Assembly (NCBI GenBank): GCA_018374635.1
Contig: JAHAEW010000092.1
Location: forward strand, 1-12,443
Direction of reading: 5' to 3'
DNA length: 12,443 bases
Source of the DNA: Clostridiales bacterium
Lineage (GTDB): Bacteria > Bacillota > Clostridia > Oscillospirales > Oscillospiraceae
Shown: positions 12,346 to 12,443 of the stretch, in pieces
How positions within the stretch are numbered: the stretch's first letter is position 1
How the letters are laid out: every line of letters begins with the position of its first letter
The notes under the pieces: generated by a model
The model's database searches: none
What the model was told of the DNA's origin: nothing
Seen by the model: the letters and a program-made list of their open reading frames with translations, nothing else
Translations under genes and position numbers: made by a program

Positions 12346-12443
12346 TCAGCGTGTCGAAAAACTTCGACACGCTTCTCAAAAATGCAAGCATTTTTTCGAG
12401 GGGATGCAGGCCTCTGCGCGCACTCGCTTTCGCTCGCACACTT
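12346..12443 (+). repeat. Structured dispersed repeat, copy 3 (partial, cut by window edge)
   Basis: Begins TCAGCGTGTCG and follows copies 1 and 2 through the AATGCAAGCATT stem and GAGGGGATGCAGGCC to the GCTCGCACACTT segment at the window end, about 100 of an expected 240 bases. In the first 65 bases it is closer to copy 1 (both have GCATTTTTTCGAGG) than to copy 2. Confidence 0.88.

Noticed and set aside
12116..12439. 107-residue minus-strand frame through the hairpin array and copy 3
   Set aside because: Begins in repeat copy 3 and ends in the hairpin array; a short hydrophobic stretch in the middle has no start codon with a ribosome-binding site.
1..12443. CRISPR array or attachment-site repeats
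   Set aside because: The three repeats are thousands of bases apart, about 240 bases long and in mixed orientation; no regular short spacing, cas gene or integrase is present.

Overview
The window looks like chromosomal housekeeping DNA from a GC-rich, low-oxygen-type Firmicute, most likely an Oscillospiraceae relative of Flavonifractor, Lawsonibacter or Pseudoflavonifractor. This is inferred from Clostridia-type protein sequences (RecA, RimO, DUF1385, a small DUF6809-like protein), strong Shine-Dalgarno sites, CCA-encoding tRNA genes and the GC-rich codon use. No phage or conjugation genes are visible.

Layout. Most genes lie on the minus strand. Reading that strand from right to left, there is a three-gene signalling operon (an FG-GAP-like lipoprotein at 9455-10855, an OmpR-type response regulator at 8735-9421, a sensor histidine kinase at 7297-8703). 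It is followed by a DUF1385 membrane protein (6209-7192), prmC (4988-5875), recA (3764-4888) and recX (3114-3767, ATGA overlap with recA). Then comes a small islet of two tandem XRE-type repressor-like genes (2243-2482, 2518-2769) divergent from a DUF6809-like gene (2857-3117). The strand ends with rimO-pgsA (250-2111, translationally coupled). On the plus strand at the right are two tRNA-Leu genes (anticodons CAA and CAG), each with its own promoter and hairpin terminator. They flank a four-helix membrane protein of unknown function (11377-11832).

The most notable non-genic content is a roughly 240-bp, highly structured, non-coding repeat present three times: 1-208 (partial, inverted), 5965-6206 (complete) and 12346-12443 (partial). 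Each copy begins TCAGCGTGTCG immediately after the 3' arm of a different hairpin. The complete copy is bracketed by a perfect 14-bp direct repeat made from the last codons and stop of the DUF1385 gene, so it looks like a recent, MITE-like insertion with target-site duplication into a palindrome. It separates DUF1385 from prmC, genes that are often neighbours in Clostridia. A second, unrelated chain of five hairpins lies at 12098-12227.

The second notable region is the AT-rich divergent control region at 2779-2850. Two interleaved perfect inverted repeats (18-bp and 20-bp arms) overlap the promoter region between the XRE genes and the DUF6809-like gene, which suggests an autoregulated switch. 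The two XRE genes are paralogues with a shared, nearly identical 3' end but diverged DNA-recognition helices.
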